Below are positions 16,503-25,080 of a stretch of 64,000 nt of DNA, one piece after another. Source of the DNA: Luteipulveratus flavus (lineage in GTDB: Bacteria > Actinomycetota > Actinomycetes > Actinomycetales > Dermatophilaceae). The notes under the pieces were generated by a model, which ran no database searches, was not told the origin of the DNA, and saw only the letters and a program-made list of their open reading frames with translations. The stretch covers positions 1-64,000 of the forward strand of contig NZ_JAROAV010000031.1 of assembly GCF_029439465.1 (NCBI RefSeq), in the 5' to 3' direction. A program made the position numbers and the translations under genes. Position 1 is the stretch's first letter. Each line of letters opens with the position of its first letter.

Positions 16503-16690
16503 GGGTACCTCTCAGTCCTGCAGCACCGGGCGGCCGGGGTAGCGCCGCGTCCGGTCCCGTCTGTGGTGTCGGAGTGGGGCGACAGTACCGAGCGGTCCGG
16601 CGGCGAGGGGCGGATTCGGTCAGCCTTGTCCGAGTTGAGACCTCCAGGTCCGGTGCGCCGCGGCGAGGTGTGCCTGGCACCCTGACCGAC

Positions 16691-17152
16691 GTGAGCAGAC
16701 GACTCGTGGTGGGTGCCGCGCTGGTGGACGACCTGGAGCGGCCGACCCGGCTGCTCGCGGCGCGGCGGACCGAACCGCCCGCACTCGCCGGGGGCTGGGA
16801 GCTGCCGGGCGGCAAGGTCGAGCCGGGGGAGTCCCTGGAGCAGGCGTGGCACCGGGAGCTGGCGGAGGAGCTCGGCGTGCAGGTCGAGCTCGGTGACCGC
16901 GTACCCGGACCGCTGCGGGGCGATGCCGAGGAGGGCGCCTGGCCACTCGGGCCGTCGTACGCGATGCACGTCCGCCTCGCCGTGGTCGTGACGGGCGAGC
17001 CGCAGCCGCTCGACGAGCACGACGCCCTGCGCTGGCTGCCGGTCGCCCAGCTGTACGACGTGGGCTGGCTACGCGACGACCGACCGGTGATCGAGGCCGT
17101 CGAGCGATGGATCACATCACGATCGGGTCACACTAGTTCGGGCCCGAACTAG
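16691..17152 (+). CDS. Nudix hydrolase, MutT-like
   Basis: A 153-residue Nudix pyrophosphohydrolase. The Nudix box GGKVEPGESLEQAWHRELAE-EL-GV is intact, giving the magnesium-binding Glu residues. N-terminal RRLVVGAALVDDLERPTRLLAARR and the LDEHDALRWLPVAQL ending resemble small actinobacterial (d)NTP pyrophosphohydrolases that clean oxidised nucleotides. The GTG start at 16691 lacks a good ribosome site. Its stop codon lies inside the 22-bp palindrome that serves the next gene. Confidence 0.85.
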   Translation: MSRRLVVGAALVDDLERPTRLLAARRTEPPALAGGWELPGGKVEPGESLEQAWHRELAEELGVQVELGDRVPGPLRGDAEEGAWPLGPSYAMHVRLAVVVTGEPQPLDEHDALRWLPVAQLYDVGWLRDDRPVIEAVERWITSRSGHTSSGPN

Positions 17153-17153
17153 T
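17132..17153. promoter_or_regulatory. Perfect 22-bp palindromic operator before the alpha/beta hydrolase gene
   Basis: The half site ACTAGTTCGGG at 17132-17142 is followed at once by its exact complement to 17153. A promoter with TTCGGG (17137-17142), a 17-bp spacer and TAGCGT (17160-17165) can be drawn, which places the palindrome over the -35 and spacer, a repressor position. A further partial copy, ACTAGTTTGGG, follows. A MarR gene ends within the same transcription unit's 3' end and is the obvious candidate regulator. Confidence 0.65.
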
Positions 17154-17190
17154 TTGGGCTAGCGTGCGGAGCGAACCTGAGGAGGTCGCC

Positions 17191-18645
17191 ATGCCCGCTC
17201 CTGTCCCACCCGCGTTCTTGCCGCTCCGCTCCGGACGCACCGTGCTCGCTCTCCTGGCCTCGGTGCTGCTCGTCCTCGGAGCCGCGTGCTCCTCCGGTCC
17301 CGCGGCCCTCGCCGCGTCGACCGCGTCCGCTCCGCCGACCGTGCGCCCCGGGACGGCCGTCGCACCCGGGCTGGAGCACCTCGGCCCGTGCGCCGACCCT
17401 GCGCTCGCGAGCTTCTCCTGCGGCCTGCTGCGCGTCCCGCTGGACCACGAGCGGACGGCCGGCGCGACCCTCGCGCTGCCGGTCACCGTCCAGAAGGGCC
17501 CAGCGTCCGACCCGGTCCTGCTCAACCTCACCGGCGGCCCGGGTCAGCCGGGCGTCGCGTTCGCACCCCGGTTCGCCCAGCGGCTCGCGCCCGCGCTGAA
17601 CGGCCGGCGGCTGGTCATGCTGGACCAGCGCGGCACCGGCGCAACCGCGATCAGCTGCCCGGGCCTGCAGCGCGAGATGGGCGAGGGCGACCTGCTCACG
17701 CCCACCGCGGCGTCCGTACGCGAGTGCTCGGGCATCCTCGGCGCCACGCGACCCTTCTACGGCACCCAGGACACCGTCCAGGACCTGGAGCTGCTGCGGC
17801 GCGCGCTGCGCGTGCGGACCATGACGGTCGACGGCACCTCCTACGGGAGCTACGTCGCCGAGCGGTACGCCGTGACGTACCCGCACGCGGTCGACCACCT
17901 GATCCTCGACTCGGTCGTCCCGCACCAGTGGATGCCGCAGGACAGCCTCTCGCTCACCAGCATGGTGGCGGTCCGTCGGGTGCTGCGCGACGTCTGTACC
18001 GCCCAGCAGTGCCCGGGCGACCCGGTCGCCGACCTCGCGACGCTCGTCTCGCGCGGCTACGACGGCCCGGCGCTGCTCAACCTGCTCGCGATCGTCAGCG
18101 TCATCCGGCCCTCGTTCGACTTCGTCCCCGGGATGCTGCACGACGCCGTGAACGGCAACGACGGCCTGCTGCAGGGCTGGCTCCAAGGGGTGGCGGCCGA
18201 GGCGCCGGTCGCCGAGTTCAGCCAGGGTCTGCACGCGGCCACGCTGTGCATGGACCAGGTGGAGCCGTGGGGCGACAGTGACACCCCGTTCGCCGCTCGC
18301 GAGGCGGCGCTGCAGCGGGTGCGTTCCACGCTCACCGCCCAGCAGGTGTACCCGTTCGACGTCGACACCGCGACGGACAACGGCCTCGTCCAGCTGTGCC
18401 GCTCCTGGGGCGTGACGACCCCGGACCGGGTCTCGCACAAGCGCAACCTGCCGCCCGTGCCGACGCTGTTCCTCGCCGGCGACCGGGACCTGTCCACGCC
18501 GCTGGAGTGGGCGAGCCGGGAGTTCCGCCGCGCGCCGCACGGTGAGGTCCTGGTGGTTCGGGGCGCGGGCCACTCGCTGCAGTCGCGCGGCGCCGAGCAC
18601 CCCGAGATCATCGAGCGGGTGACGGCGTTCCTCGGTCGTCCCTGA
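17191..18645 (+). CDS. Secreted alpha/beta hydrolase with TAP-like C-terminal domain
   Basis: A 484-residue S33-type hydrolase (tripeptidyl aminopeptidase family). The ATG follows GAGGAGG; a GTG at 17164 is rejected. A hydrophobic signal (LALLASVLLVLGAACSSG) indicates export, possibly as a lipoprotein although the lipobox is imperfect. The nucleophile is S217 in GTSYGS, with an acid at D431 or D433 in AGDRDLSTP and H461 in GAGHSLQSRG. It probably releases short peptides or hydrolyses esters outside the cell. A perfect palindrome covers its promoter. Its last 38 bases overlap the convergent MarR gene. Confidence 0.9.
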   Translation: MPAPVPPAFLPLRSGRTVLALLASVLLVLGAACSSGPAALAASTASAPPTVRPGTAVAPGLEHLGPCADPALASFSCGLLRVPLDHERTAGATLALPVTVQKGPASDPVLLNLTGGPGQPGVAFAPRFAQRLAPALNGRRLVMLDQRGTGATAISCPGLQREMGEGDLLTPTAASVRECSGILGATRPFYGTQDTVQDLELLRRALRVRTMTVDGTSYGSYVAERYAVTYPHAVDHLILDSVVPHQWMPQDSLSLTSMVAVRRVLRDVCTAQQCPGDPVADLATLVSRGYDGPALLNLLAIVSVIRPSFDFVPGMLHDAVNGNDGLLQGWLQGVAAEAPVAEFSQGLHAATLCMDQVEPWGDSDTPFAAREAALQRVRSTLTAQQVYPFDVDTATDNGLVQLCRSWGVTTPDRVSHKRNLPPVPTLFLAGDRDLSTPLEWASREFRRAPHGEVLVVRGAGHSLQSRGAEHPEIIERVTAFLGRP

Positions 18646-19093
18646 GCACCGCGTCCAGGCCCTCGTGCAGCGTCACGAGGGCCTGGCGCACGTCCTCCAG
18701 CGCCGGGCCCAGCCGGCGGTCGAGGTCGGCCTGGACCTGCAGTGCCGCCGCGGCCGCAGTCGACTGGGTCCGGCGGCCGGTGTCGGTGAGACGGACGTAC
18801 GCGGACCGCCCGTCGGCGGGGTTCGGCAGCCGCTCGAGGTGGCCGCGCCGGTCGAGGGCGCCGAGGTAGCCGGTCAGCGTCGAGCGCGGGACGTTGATCC
18901 GGGCGGCCAGGTCGCTCGGGGTGATCGGCTCGCCGTGCATCTCCAGCGCGGCGTAGATCGCGAACTCCGACGGGGTGACGCCGATGTCCTCCAGCGCCCG
19001 CGCCAGCACGGCGCCGACCTGCTGCTCGATCAGGAAGACGTTGAACAGCAGCCGCGACGACTCCGCCGAGGGGGTGGGAGCGGGCTGCGACAT
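18608..19093 (-). CDS. MarR-family transcriptional regulator
   Basis: A 161-residue winged-helix regulator starting MSQPAPTPSAESSRLL. The DNA-binding domain is clear: ITPSDLAARINVPRSTLTGYLGALDRRGHLERLPNPADGRS holds the recognition helix and the DGRS wing. MarR proteins bind as dimers to 16-22 bp palindromes, and the perfect palindrome at 17132-17153 upstream of the convergent hydrolase fits. TACCCT lies six bases before the ATG, suggesting a leaderless mRNA. The 3' end overlaps the hydrolase gene by 38 bp. Confidence 0.9.
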   Translation of the reverse strand: MSQPAPTPSAESSRLLFNVFLIEQQVGAVLARALEDIGVTPSEFAIYAALEMHGEPITPSDLAARINVPRSTLTGYLGALDRRGHLERLPNPADGRSAYVRLTDTGRRTQSTAAAAALQVQADLDRRLGPALEDVRQALVTLHEGLDAVLRDDRGTPSPAR

Positions 19094-19172
19094 GCGGCCA
19101 GGGTACGGGCGCGCGGGCGCGCGTCCCGGGCGGTGGTCAGCAGCACCCGAAAACCCTGAGACACTAGGGATC

Positions 19173-21065
19173 ATGCCCAGCAAGTCTCGCAGCGACATCC
19201 GCAATGTCGCCATCGTCGCCCACGTCGACCACGGCAAGACCACTCTTGTCGACAAGATGCTCTGGCAGGGAGGCGCCTTCGGCGAGCACGACCACGTCGA
19301 CGAGCGGGCCATGGACAGCGGTGACCTCGAGCGGGAGAAGGGCATCACGATCCTCGCCAAGAACACGGCGATCCACTACAACGGCCCCTCCGCGGCCGCG
19401 CACGACGCCCCCGACGGCGTCACGATCAACATCATCGACACCCCCGGTCACGCCGACTTCGGTGGCGAGGTCGAGCGCGGCCTGTCGATGGTCGACGGTG
19501 TCGTCCTGCTCGTCGACGCGTCCGAGGGCCCGCTGCCGCAGACCCGCTTCGTCCTGCGCAAGGCGCTCGCGGCGAAGATGCCGGTCATCCTGGCCATCAA
19601 CAAGGTCGACCGCCCCGACAGCCGCATCTCCGAGGTCGTCGACGAGGCCTACGAGCTGTTCATGGACCTCGACGCCGACGAGGATCAGATCGAGTTCCCG
19701 ATCGTCTACACCTCCGGCAAGGCCGGTGCCGCGAGCCTCAACCGGCCGCAGGACGGCACCCTCCCGGACAACGACGACCTCGAGCCCCTCTTCAAGACGA
19801 TCATGGAGACGATCCCGGCCCCGTCCTACGAGGACGACGCCCCGCTCCAGGCGCACGTCACCAACCTCGACTCCAGCAACTTCCTCGGACGCCTGGCGCT
19901 GCTGCGCGTCTTCAACGGCGAGCTGCGCAAGGGGCAGCAGGTCACCTGGTGCCGCCACGACGGCTCGACCGAGAAGGTCAAGATCACCGAGCTGCTCATC
20001 ACCGACGGCCTCACGCGCAAGCCGCTCGACCAGGGCTCGGCCCGACCCGGCGACATCATCGCCATCGCCGGCATCCCGGAGATCATGATCGGCGACACGA
20101 TCGCCGACGCCGAGAACCCGGTCCCGCTGCCGGTCATCACCGTCGACGAGCCGGCGATCTCCCTCACGCTGGGCACCAACACCTCCCCGCTCGTCGGCCG
20201 GGGGCCGACCAAGGGGACCAAGGTCACCGCCCGCATGGTCAAGGACCGCCTCGACAAGGAGCTCATCGGCAACGTGTCGCTGCGCGTCCTTCCGACCGAG
20301 CGGCCCGACGCCTGGGAGGTTCAGGGCCGTGGTGAGCTGGCGCTGGCGATCCTCGTGGAGCAGATGCGCCGCGAGGGCTTCGAGCTGACCGTCGGCAAGC
20401 CGCAGGTGGTCACCAAGGACGTCGACGGCAAGCTGCACGAGCCGGTCGAGCGTCTGACGATCGACACCCCCGAGGAATACCTCGGCGCGATCACGCAGGT
20501 CCTCGCTGCCCGCAAGGGCCGCATGGAGCAGATGACCAACCACGGCACCGGCTGGATCCGGATGGAGTTCCTCGTGCCCTCGCGCGGCCTCATCGGGTTC
20601 CGCACCGAGTTCCTCACCGAGACCCGAGGCGCGGGCATCGCCCACCACATCTTCGAGGGTTACGAGCCCTGGTACGGCACCATCACCACGCGCGTCTCGG
20701 GCTCCCTCGTCGCGGACCGCTCCGGTCCGGTGACCGCCTACGCGATGGTCAACCTGCAGGAGCGCGGCTCGCTGTTCGTCGAGCCGTCCACCGAGGTGTA
20801 CGAGGGCATGATCGTCGGCGAGAACTCCCGCGCCGACGACATGGACGTCAACATCACCAAGGAGAAGAAGCTGACCAACGTGCGCGCGTCGTCGGCCGAC
20901 AACTTCGAGAAGGTCGTGCCGCCGCGCAAGCTGAGCCTGGAGCAGTCCCTGGAGTTCTGCCGTGAGGACGAGTGCGTCGAGGTCACCCCGGACGCGGTCC
21001 GTATCCGCAAGGTGGTCCTCGACGCCGGCGAGCGCGGCCGCGCGGCCGCACGCGCCCGGCGCTGA
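19173..21065 (+). CDS. typA: Ribosome-associated GTPase TypA/BipA
   Basis: A 630-residue translational GTPase. The G domain shows VAHVDHGKTTLVDKM (G1), DTPGHADFGGEVERG (G3) and NKVDRPDSR (G4). The EF-G-like domains follow, and the C-terminal region has GRGELALAILVEQMRREGFEL and LTNVRASSADNFEKVVPPRK, diagnostic of TypA. It acts in ribosome assembly and stress adaptation. The ATG is preceded by AGGGA. The frame extends upstream but resembles nothing. mshB follows after 12 bp. Confidence 0.96.
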   Translation: MPSKSRSDIRNVAIVAHVDHGKTTLVDKMLWQGGAFGEHDHVDERAMDSGDLEREKGITILAKNTAIHYNGPSAAAHDAPDGVTINIIDTPGHADFGGEVERGLSMVDGVVLLVDASEGPLPQTRFVLRKALAAKMPVILAINKVDRPDSRISEVVDEAYELFMDLDADEDQIEFPIVYTSGKAGAASLNRPQDGTLPDNDDLEPLFKTIMETIPAPSYEDDAPLQAHVTNLDSSNFLGRLALLRVFNGELRKGQQVTWCRHDGSTEKVKITELLITDGLTRKPLDQGSARPGDIIAIAGIPEIMIGDTIADAENPVPLPVITVDEPAISLTLGTNTSPLVGRGPTKGTKVTARMVKDRLDKELIGNVSLRVLPTERPDAWEVQGRGELALAILVEQMRREGFELTVGKPQVVTKDVDGKLHEPVERLTIDTPEEYLGAITQVLAARKGRMEQMTNHGTGWIRMEFLVPSRGLIGFRTEFLTETRGAGIAHHIFEGYEPWYGTITTRVSGSLVADRSGPVTAYAMVNLQERGSLFVEPSTEVYEGMIVGENSRADDMDVNITKEKKLTNVRASSADNFEKVVPPRKLSLEQSLEFCREDECVEVTPDAVRIRKVVLDAGERGRAAARARR

Positions 21066-21077
21066 CCCACCCCGGCC

Positions 21078-21950
21078 GTGCGTCTGCTGTTCGTCCACGC
21101 CCATCCGGACGACGAGTTCCTGTGGACCGGCGTCTCGATCGCGCACCACGTCGCTGCTGGTGACGAGGTGCACGTGCTGACGATGACGGCCGGCGAGGAG
21201 GGCGAGGTCATCCCCGCCGACCTGGCGCACCTGGAGCTGCCGGCCGGTGAGGAGCGGGACCCCGAGGGTGCCGACCCGCTGGCCGTCGTCCGGCACGCCG
21301 AGCTGGCCGCCGCGATGGACGTCATGGGCGTCGCGTCCTGGACGCTCCTGGAGGGATACAGGGACTCCGGGATGGTCGGTACGGCGTCGGCCCGGCATCC
21401 GCGAGCGTTCGCCTCGGCGCCGGTCGAGGAGGTCGCGACCGAGGTCGCGGCGCTCATCGAGCGGCTGGGGTGTGACGTCGTGGTGACGTACGACGAGCGC
21501 GGCGGGTACGGCCACCCGGACCACATCCAGACGCATCGGGTGACGGTGGCGGCCGTGCGCGAGCTGGCCTCGCCGCCAAGGCTTTTCGCGGTCCTGACCC
21601 CGCGGTCGTGGGCGGTCGAGGACCGGGCGTGGGCGGCGGCCGTACCTGCGGACCGCCTCGAGGAGTGGGGCGTCGTGCCACCGCCCGAGCCGTACGCACC
21701 CGAGCTGTCGGTGGCCGACGACACCGTCGTGACGCACGCGACCGTCGACCCCGGCGCGGTGGCGGTCCAGGCGCGGGCGCTGGCGTGTCATCGCACGCAG
21801 GTCCGGGTACTGGCGGACGACGCCTACTGCCTGTCCAACGACGTGCTCGCCCGGTTGTCCGGTCGCGAGGGGTTCGTCGAGATCGACCCGGCCGACGGTC
21901 GTACGGTGGCGGGTTCGGGTGCACGACGAACGGGACTGGAGGGACGATGA
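21078..21950 (+). CDS. mshB: PIG-L deacetylase, probable MshB (mycothiol synthesis)
   Basis: A 290-residue zinc deacetylase of the LmbE/PIG-L family. RLLFVHAHPDDE at the N-terminus, YRDSGMVGT and VVTYDERGGYGHPDHIQTH match the MshB subgroup, which deacetylates GlcNAc-inositol in mycothiol synthesis. His13, Asp16 (HPDDE numbering approximate) and the GHPDH His are the expected zinc ligands. The start is GTG 21078. It is downstream of typA and overlaps the flavin reductase as ATGA. Mca, a related mycothiol-conjugate amidase, is the main alternative. Confidence 0.85.
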   Translation: MRLLFVHAHPDDEFLWTGVSIAHHVAAGDEVHVLTMTAGEEGEVIPADLAHLELPAGEERDPEGADPLAVVRHAELAAAMDVMGVASWTLLEGYRDSGMVGTASARHPRAFASAPVEEVATEVAALIERLGCDVVVTYDERGGYGHPDHIQTHRVTVAAVRELASPPRLFAVLTPRSWAVEDRAWAAAVPADRLEEWGVVPPPEPYAPELSVADDTVVTHATVDPGAVAVQARALACHRTQVRVLADDAYCLSNDVLARLSGREGFVEIDPADGRTVAGSGARRTGLEGR

Positions 21951-22453
21951 GCAGCGAGCCGGTGCCGCAGGTCGACGAGGGCGAGTACCGCCGGGCCGTG
22001 AGCCGGTTCGCCACGGGCGTGACGGTCGTCACGACGCGGGTCGGGCACCTCGACCACGCGATGACCGCGAACGCCATCTGCTCGGTCTCCCTCGACCCCC
22101 TGCTGATGCTGGTGAGCGTCGAGCGCGAGGCGCGCTTCCACGACGCGATCATCGACGCCGGCGTGTGGGGAGTGAGTGTGCTGCCCGCGAGCGCCCGCGG
22201 CACGGCACAATGGTTGGCGACGCGCGGTCGGCCGCTGCACGGCCAGCTGGACCGCGTCCCGCATCACCAGGGAGAGGCGACCGGGGTCCCGCTGCTGTCG
22301 GAGGCGCTGGCGCACCTGGAGCTGCGGACGGTGCAGACGCACCTGGCAGGCGATCACACGCTGGTGGTGGGCAACGTAGTCTCGGTGCAGATCAGCGAGC
22401 ACCCCGGGGACGCCCTGATCTACTACCGAGGACGATTTGGAGCACTTCCGTGA
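21947..22453 (+). CDS. Flavin reductase-like domain protein
   Basis: A 168-residue protein of the flavin reductase (FMN-binding split-barrel) family, which reduces FMN/FAD with NAD(P)H and often feeds a monooxygenase. The opening YRRAVSRFATGVTVVTTR and the middle MTANAICSVSLDPLLMLVSVER are the family signature. GGAGG precedes the ATG, which overlaps the mshB stop; the stop in turn overlaps the GTG of the VanW-type gene. No monooxygenase lies nearby, so its partner is unknown. Confidence 0.9.
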   Translation: MSSEPVPQVDEGEYRRAVSRFATGVTVVTTRVGHLDHAMTANAICSVSLDPLLMLVSVEREARFHDAIIDAGVWGVSVLPASARGTAQWLATRGRPLHGQLDRVPHHQGEATGVPLLSEALAHLELRTVQTHLAGDHTLVVGNVVSVQISEHPGDALIYYRGRFGALP

Positions 22454-24984
22454 CGACGAAGGACGCGGGTACGCCCGAGCCGCACGACGGGGAGTCGTCG
22501 GCCGAGCAGGCTGCGCAGGCAGGACCACAGGGGGAGCAGGACATGGCAGGGGTGGACGCGGCGACGACGCCGGACGCCGAGCAGGACGAGACGCTCGACA
22601 CCGAGCAGGCCGTGACGGCGGGGACCGAGCAGGCCGTGACGGAAGGGACCGAGCAGGCGCCGGAGCCGGACGCCCCCGCGCAGGAGTCCGCCGTCCCGGC
22701 GGACGAGACCCACGCGGCTGCTGCGCCGGAGCCCGGGGCCGAAGCCGGGCCGGAGGTTGCGGACGAGCGCACCACTGAGACGGTGGCGTCGACCGAGCAC
22801 GAGCCCACATCCGTCGAGGCACCGGTCGGCGAGCCCGCGCCGGCCGTCGATCGCCACGAGGCCGAGACGACCGCCATCCCCGTCACGCCGACCGCACCGT
22901 CCCCGGCGGATCGCGCTGACGCCGCCGAGGACGAGACGACCGCCATGCCGATCGGTCGCGCCATCCCGTCGTCCGCGCCGGCCGTGCCCGCCCAGCAGCT
23001 GCCTGGCCAGGCCCGCCCCTCGGCCCAGGCCCCAGCGGCCTCGACGCACGCCGGCGACGACGAGGACCCGACCGTCGTCGGGTCGGTGTCCCGGCCGACG
23101 GCGGCTCCCGACCAGCGGCCCGCGGTGGCCGCCGCGTCGACCCGCCCGCCCGCCGCGGACGACGGGGCCGACCGGGTCTCGACGGCCTCCTCGGCCGCGC
23201 GCGTCGACTCCGGCGATTCCGGCGACCGTCCGTCCCGCACCGCCGGCCCGAGCGGCCTCCTGGGCAGCCCCTGGGCGCGCGTCGGTGCGGTCGCGGTCGT
23301 GCTGATCGCCGCCTACCTGGTGCTGGCGCTGTGGCAGGGCGGCCGGATCTCCTCCGGCACCACGGTCGCCGGTGTCGACGTCGGCGGCCTCAGCAAGGCC
23401 GACGCGACCACGAAGCTGGAGGCCGAGTCCGCGCGTGTGTCCAAGCTCCCCGTGACGGTCACCGTCGGCGACGGTCGCGCCCAGGTGCAGCCGGCCTCCG
23501 CCGGCCTCTCCGTCGACGTACCCCGCTCGCTCGACGGCCTGGGCGGCAGCGGGATCGGACCGGGCCACGTCTTCGGCTTCCTCGGCGGCGGTGAGGACCG
23601 CCCGGCGGTCGTGAAGACCGACCGGAACCGCCTGGCCGACGCGGTCGACGACGCGACCCGTCCGCTGCTGAGCAAGGCGCCGGTGGACGGCAAGGTCAGC
23701 TTCGAGAACGGCAAGGTGAAGGTCGTCCGGTCGACCTCCGGTCAGGGCATCGACGCGGACGCGCTCGCGGCCAAGATCGGTAAGGAGTGGCCCGCGAACC
23801 GGGAGTACTCCACGACGATCACCGAGCGCGACGGCCGCCTGACGAACGAAGAGATCGACCGGTTCGTCAGCACGTTCGCCGACAAGGCCATGTCCGAGGA
23901 CCTGACCGTGACCGACGGCCGGTCGGACGCCTCGCTCAGCCCGAAGCAGCTCTCGAGGGTGCTGAGCGTCAAGAACGACCGCGGTCGGCTGTCGCCGGTC
24001 GTGGACACCGAGAAGCTCGCCGACACCCTGATGAAGGAGCAGCCGGAGTTCGACCACCCGGCCCGCAACGCCAGGATCGAGCTGGCGGCCGGCCAGCCGA
24101 AGATCACCCCCGGCGAGGACGGCTCCAAGCTGGACCGCGCCAAGCTGGGCGCGGCGGTCCTCGCGGGCCTGACGTCCGAGGACCACAAGGCGACCGTCGC
24201 GACGACCCCGGTCAAGCCGCGGATCAGCACCGAGGAGGCCAAGGCGGTCAACACGACCACCGCGATCTCGGAGTTCCGCTCCCGGTTCCCCGGCGGCCCG
24301 ACCAACGTCGCGCGGACCAAGAACATCAAGGTCGCGCTGAGCATCCTCAACGGCCAGGTGGTCGCACCGGGCGAGCAGTTCAGCCTGGTGCAAGCGCTCG
24401 GCGGTGAGATGACCCCGGAGCAGGGTTACGTCGAGGCGCCGACCATCCAGGACGGCCACGAGCGGGCCGCTCTCGGCGGCGGCGTCTCCCAGGTGTCGAC
24501 GACGATGTACAACACCGCGTTCTTCGCCGGCGTGCAGCTGGACGAGCACAAGGCGCACTCGTTCTGGATCTCGCGGTACCCGATGGGCCGCGAGGCGACG
24601 CTGTGGATCCCGGTCCTGGACAACAAGTGGACCAACACCACGGGCGCGCCGATCCTGATCCAGGCCGGCACCGAGGGCAACGAGGTGGTGATGCGCTTCT
24701 ACGGCAAGAAGACGTTCACCGTCGAGACGACCACCGGCAAGCCGTACGACTACAGCGAGCCGAAGACGATCTACGACGACCACCCCGGCTGCATCAAGGT
24801 GTTCCCGCAGCGTGGGTTCTCGGTCAAGGTCACCCGGGTGGTGAAGCAGGGCGGTGCCGTGGTGAAGAACGAGACGACCACCACCACGTACAAGGCCGCC
24901 AACAACATCATCTGCGGCAAGGCGCCCAGCGGCTCGCCGTCGGCGCCGACCACGCCGAAGCCGACGGCACCACCGCAGGACTGA
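22450..24984 (+). CDS. Membrane-anchored VanW-domain protein with acidic N-terminal region
   Basis: An 844-residue protein that starts with GTG overlapping the previous stop. Residues 1-270 are Ala/Glu/Pro/Thr-rich and low complexity, with near-repeats of TEQAVT at about 50-70. A single span (VGAVAVVLIAAYLVLALW, about 277-294) anchors a long outer part with two peptidoglycan-binding-like YoaR domains and a VanW domain from about 615 (IKVALSILNGQVVAPGEQFS, ALGGGVSQVSTTMYNTAFFAG). It probably acts at the cell wall; the enzymatic role of VanW domains is not established. A 12-bp perfect hairpin follows. Confidence 0.9.
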   Translation: MTTKDAGTPEPHDGESSAEQAAQAGPQGEQDMAGVDAATTPDAEQDETLDTEQAVTAGTEQAVTEGTEQAPEPDAPAQESAVPADETHAAAAPEPGAEAGPEVADERTTETVASTEHEPTSVEAPVGEPAPAVDRHEAETTAIPVTPTAPSPADRADAAEDETTAMPIGRAIPSSAPAVPAQQLPGQARPSAQAPAASTHAGDDEDPTVVGSVSRPTAAPDQRPAVAAASTRPPAADDGADRVSTASSAARVDSGDSGDRPSRTAGPSGLLGSPWARVGAVAVVLIAAYLVLALWQGGRISSGTTVAGVDVGGLSKADATTKLEAESARVSKLPVTVTVGDGRAQVQPASAGLSVDVPRSLDGLGGSGIGPGHVFGFLGGGEDRPAVVKTDRNRLADAVDDATRPLLSKAPVDGKVSFENGKVKVVRSTSGQGIDADALAAKIGKEWPANREYSTTITERDGRLTNEEIDRFVSTFADKAMSEDLTVTDGRSDASLSPKQLSRVLSVKNDRGRLSPVVDTEKLADTLMKEQPEFDHPARNARIELAAGQPKITPGEDGSKLDRAKLGAAVLAGLTSEDHKATVATTPVKPRISTEEAKAVNTTTAISEFRSRFPGGPTNVARTKNIKVALSILNGQVVAPGEQFSLVQALGGEMTPEQGYVEAPTIQDGHERAALGGGVSQVSTTMYNTAFFAGVQLDEHKAHSFWISRYPMGREATLWIPVLDNKWTNTTGAPILIQAGTEGNEVVMRFYGKKTFTVETTTGKPYDYSEPKTIYDDHPGCIKVFPQRGFSVKVTRVVKQGGAVVKNETTTTTYKAANNIICGKAPSGSPSAPTTPKPTAPPQD

Positions 24985-25029
24985 CGAGCGGCGTCCTGCG
25001 CCGAGCAGGGACGGCGCCACCGACGTTCG

Positions 25030-25062
25030 CCCACCGGACCCCGCCGACACGGGTCCGGTGGG
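25030..25062 (+). terminator. Terminator of the typA-mshB-vanW unit
   Basis: CCCACCGGACCC (25030-25041) and its exact complement (25051-25062) form a 12-bp stem around nine bases. It ends 18 bp before the next start codon, so the downstream dehydrogenase gene needs its own promoter or read-through. Confidence 0.75.
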
Positions 25063-25080
25063 CCGGGTGATGATGCGGGA

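Noticed and set aside
19164-21791. An 875-codon minus-strand open frame across typA and mshB
   Set aside because: It is the shadow of two clear genes in GC-rich DNA: the translation has no recognisable family, and it is composed of Arg/Gly/Val/Asp runs typical of antisense frames. The 1108-codon frame at 22423-25749 and the plus-strand frame at 113-2041 fail for the same reason.
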